Positions 6,847 to 8,019 of a stretch of DNA of 8,019 bases are shown piece after piece (the first letter of the stretch is position 1; every line of letters begins with the position of its first letter). The DNA is from Erythrobacter sp. (GTDB lineage: Bacteria > Pseudomonadota > Alphaproteobacteria > Sphingomonadales > Sphingomonadaceae): the NCBI GenBank assembly GCA_030731635.1, contig JANQTR010000173.1:5417-13435 (forward strand), written 5' to 3'. The notes under the pieces are model-generated. The model searched no databases, had not been told where the DNA came from, and saw only the letters and a list, made by a program, of their open reading frames with translations. Both the position numbers and the translations under genes were made by a program.

Positions 6847-8019
6847 ATGTGCGGAATTGCCGGAATCTTTCATGCTGAAACCCCCAAGCCGGTTGATCCG
6901 GCGCGGGTTGAACGGATGTGTGACGCGTTGGCGCACCGCGGGCCGGATGGTGCGGGGGTATGGACCGATCATGGGGTGGGGCTGGGCCACCGCCGCCTGT
7001 CGATCATCGATGTCGCAGGCTCTCCGCAACCGATGCATTCGGCAGATGGCCGTGCGGTGATCGTCTTCAACGGCGAAATCTACAATTTCCGCGAATTGCG
7101 CAGCGAGCTGGAGCAGGCCGGGTTCACCTTCCGCACATCAGGCGATACCGAGGTGATCCTCGCCGCATGGCAACGCTGGGGTCCGGATTGCCTCGCGCGG
7201 CTTGATGGGATGTTCGCCTTTGCGCTGTATGACCGCGACAAGCGCCAGCTGTTTCTGGCGCGCGACCGGTTCGGGGTAAAGCCGCTGTTCTATGCGCCGC
7301 TGTCGGATGGCAGCATAGCCTTTGCCTCGGAGCTGAAGGGCCTGCTCGCGCACCCCTTGCTGCGCCGCCGGGTCAACCCGCAAGCGATTGAGGCTTACAT
7401 GACCTGGGGCTATGTCCCCGATAGCCATTCGATCCTTGCCGGCGTCGAAAAGCTGCCTGCGGGGCATTTCTTGCTGCTTCAGCAAGGCCGTGCACCGGGC
7501 CGCCCGCAGCGCTGGTGGGACATTGATTTCACCGGGCGTGAGCGTGGGAGCGAGGCGGATCTGTCGGCGCAGCTCGTCCACTTGCTGCGCGAAGCCGTGC
7601 GGTCGCGCATGGTCGCCGATGTGCCACTGGGCGCGTTCCTATCGGGCGGGGTCGACAGCTCAGGCGTGGTCGCCTTGATGAGCGAGGCGAGCGCCGCGCA
7701 GGTGCAGACCTGCTCCATCGGCTTCGATGTCGCCGCCTATGACGAGACGAGCTACGCCCGTCAGGTTGCGGCAAAGTTCGGGGCCGATCATCAGGAACGG
7801 ATCGTTGCGACCGATGATTTCGGCGCGATTGATTCGCTGGCGGCGATGTTTGATGAACCCTTTGCCGATGCCTCTGCCTTGCCAACATGGCGGGTGTGCC
7901 AGCTGGCGCGCGAACGGGTGACGGTGGCGCTGTCGGGTGACGGCGCGGATGAGGCGTTTGGCGGATACCGGCGGCAGGTGTTCCACCACCACGAGGAACG
8001 TGCGCGCTCTGTGCTGCCT
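6847..8019 (+). CDS. XrtA-system amidotransferase, asparagine-synthase-like (3'-partial)
   Basis: The frame opens at ATG 6847 and stays open to the window's last base, giving 391 residues of a protein whose family is normally around 630. It begins MCGIAGIFH, so Cys2 becomes the N-terminal nucleophile of a class II glutamine amidotransferase domain. RLSIIDV (50-56), NGEIYN (75-80) and SGDTE (98-102) form the glutamine site. The synthetase domain follows, with the ATP-binding loop SGGVDSS at 266-272 and SGDGADEAFGGYRR at 363-376. It would use glutamine-derived ammonia and ATP to amidate a carboxylate. Members in exosortase A loci (TIGR03108) are thought to act on an exopolysaccharide or precursor rather than free aspartate; ordinary AsnB is the alternative, but the location favours the XrtA type. 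It follows xrtA by 13 nt without a clear ribosome binding site. Confidence 0.93.
   Translation, partial: MCGIAGIFHAETPKPVDPARVERMCDALAHRGPDGAGVWTDHGVGLGHRRLSIIDVAGSPQPMHSADGRAVIVFNGEIYNFRELRSELEQAGFTFRTSGDTEVILAAWQRWGPDCLARLDGMFAFALYDRDKRQLFLARDRFGVKPLFYAPLSDGSIAFASELKGLLAHPLLRRRVNPQAIEAYMTWGYVPDSHSILAGVEKLPAGHFLLLQQGRAPGRPQRWWDIDFTGRERGSEADLSAQLVHLLREAVRSRMVADVPLGAFLSGGVDSSGVVALMSEASAAQVQTCSIGFDVAAYDETSYARQVAAKFGADHQERIVATDDFGAIDSLAAMFDEPFADASALPTWRVCQLARERVTVALSGDGADEAFGGYRRQVFHHHEERARSVLP

Noticed and set aside
2569..6848. Four long open frames on the minus strand (about 2569-3651, 3405-4781, 4523-5878, 5589-6848) that overlap end to end opposite the operon.
   Set aside because: They lie opposite well-recognised genes, show no family motifs, have Arg/His/Pro-rich composition typical of antisense frames in GC-rich DNA, and overlap each other. 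They arise from third-position G/C bias on the + strand.
6813..6850. Intrinsic terminator after xrtA.
   Set aside because: A stem is present, but no T-run follows and the next gene begins 5 nt later, so a terminator is unlikely.
6847..8019. Housekeeping asparagine synthetase AsnB as the primary call.
   Set aside because: The motifs alone allow it, but the 13-nt distance to xrtA and the conserved locus order favour the exosortase A-associated amidotransferase. The 3' part needed to settle this is outside the window.
1..8019. Mobile elements, CRISPR arrays, tRNA or rRNA genes.
   Set aside because: No transposase motifs, regularly spaced direct repeats or RNA gene signatures were seen; the window is filled by the seven genes.

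Overview
The window is a gene-dense, high-GC stretch with seven genes, all on the + strand and almost without spacers (gaps of 17 and 1 nt, overlaps of 4, 1 and 11 nt, then a 13-nt gap). Gene content and order match the exosortase A (XrtA)/PEP-CTERM exopolysaccharide locus. Codon usage (strong G/C at third positions) and the style of the proteins suggest an alphaproteobacterium, most likely a sphingomonad such as the Erythrobacter/Porphyrobacter/Novosphingobium group. That placement is an inference from general resemblance, not from a marker gene.

Layout: (1) 1-1413, the 3' part of an outer-membrane beta-barrel gene that begins before the window. (2) 1431-2621, an ExeA/GspA-like AAA ATPase of the XrtA-associated type with a long C-terminal tail. 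(3) 2623-3552, a polysaccharide deacetylase with a DUF3473-type C-terminus. (4) 3549-4610, a FemAB/GNAT-like protein. (5) 4610-5830, a group 1 glycosyltransferase of the XrtA-associated type. (6) 5820-6833, exosortase A (xrtA) with Cys/Arg/His catalytic residues in place. (7) 6847-8019, the 5' part of an asparagine-synthase-like amidotransferase that runs off the window.

Together these genes look like the sorting and envelope-decoration half of the locus. XrtA would process PEP-CTERM proteins at the inner membrane. The glycosyltransferase, deacetylase, FemAB protein and amidotransferase would build and modify an exopolysaccharide or glycan. The beta-barrel and the ATPase probably belong to the export/assembly side, whose other parts (chain-length regulator, tyrosine kinase, export porin) are expected upstream. 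No PEP-CTERM substrate is encoded here.

The system itself is a described one. The points that deserve a second look are: exosortase A ends just after a terminal hydrophobic helix, with no EpsI domain fused to it or encoded next to it; two perfect hairpins sit at gene junctions (at the FemAB start codon and across the xrtA stop codon); and the ATPase carries a roughly 120-residue acidic/Ala-rich tail with an internal duplication. No tRNA, rRNA, mobile element, CRISPR array or convincing terminator or promoter was seen. No gene-free stretch exceeds 17 bases.
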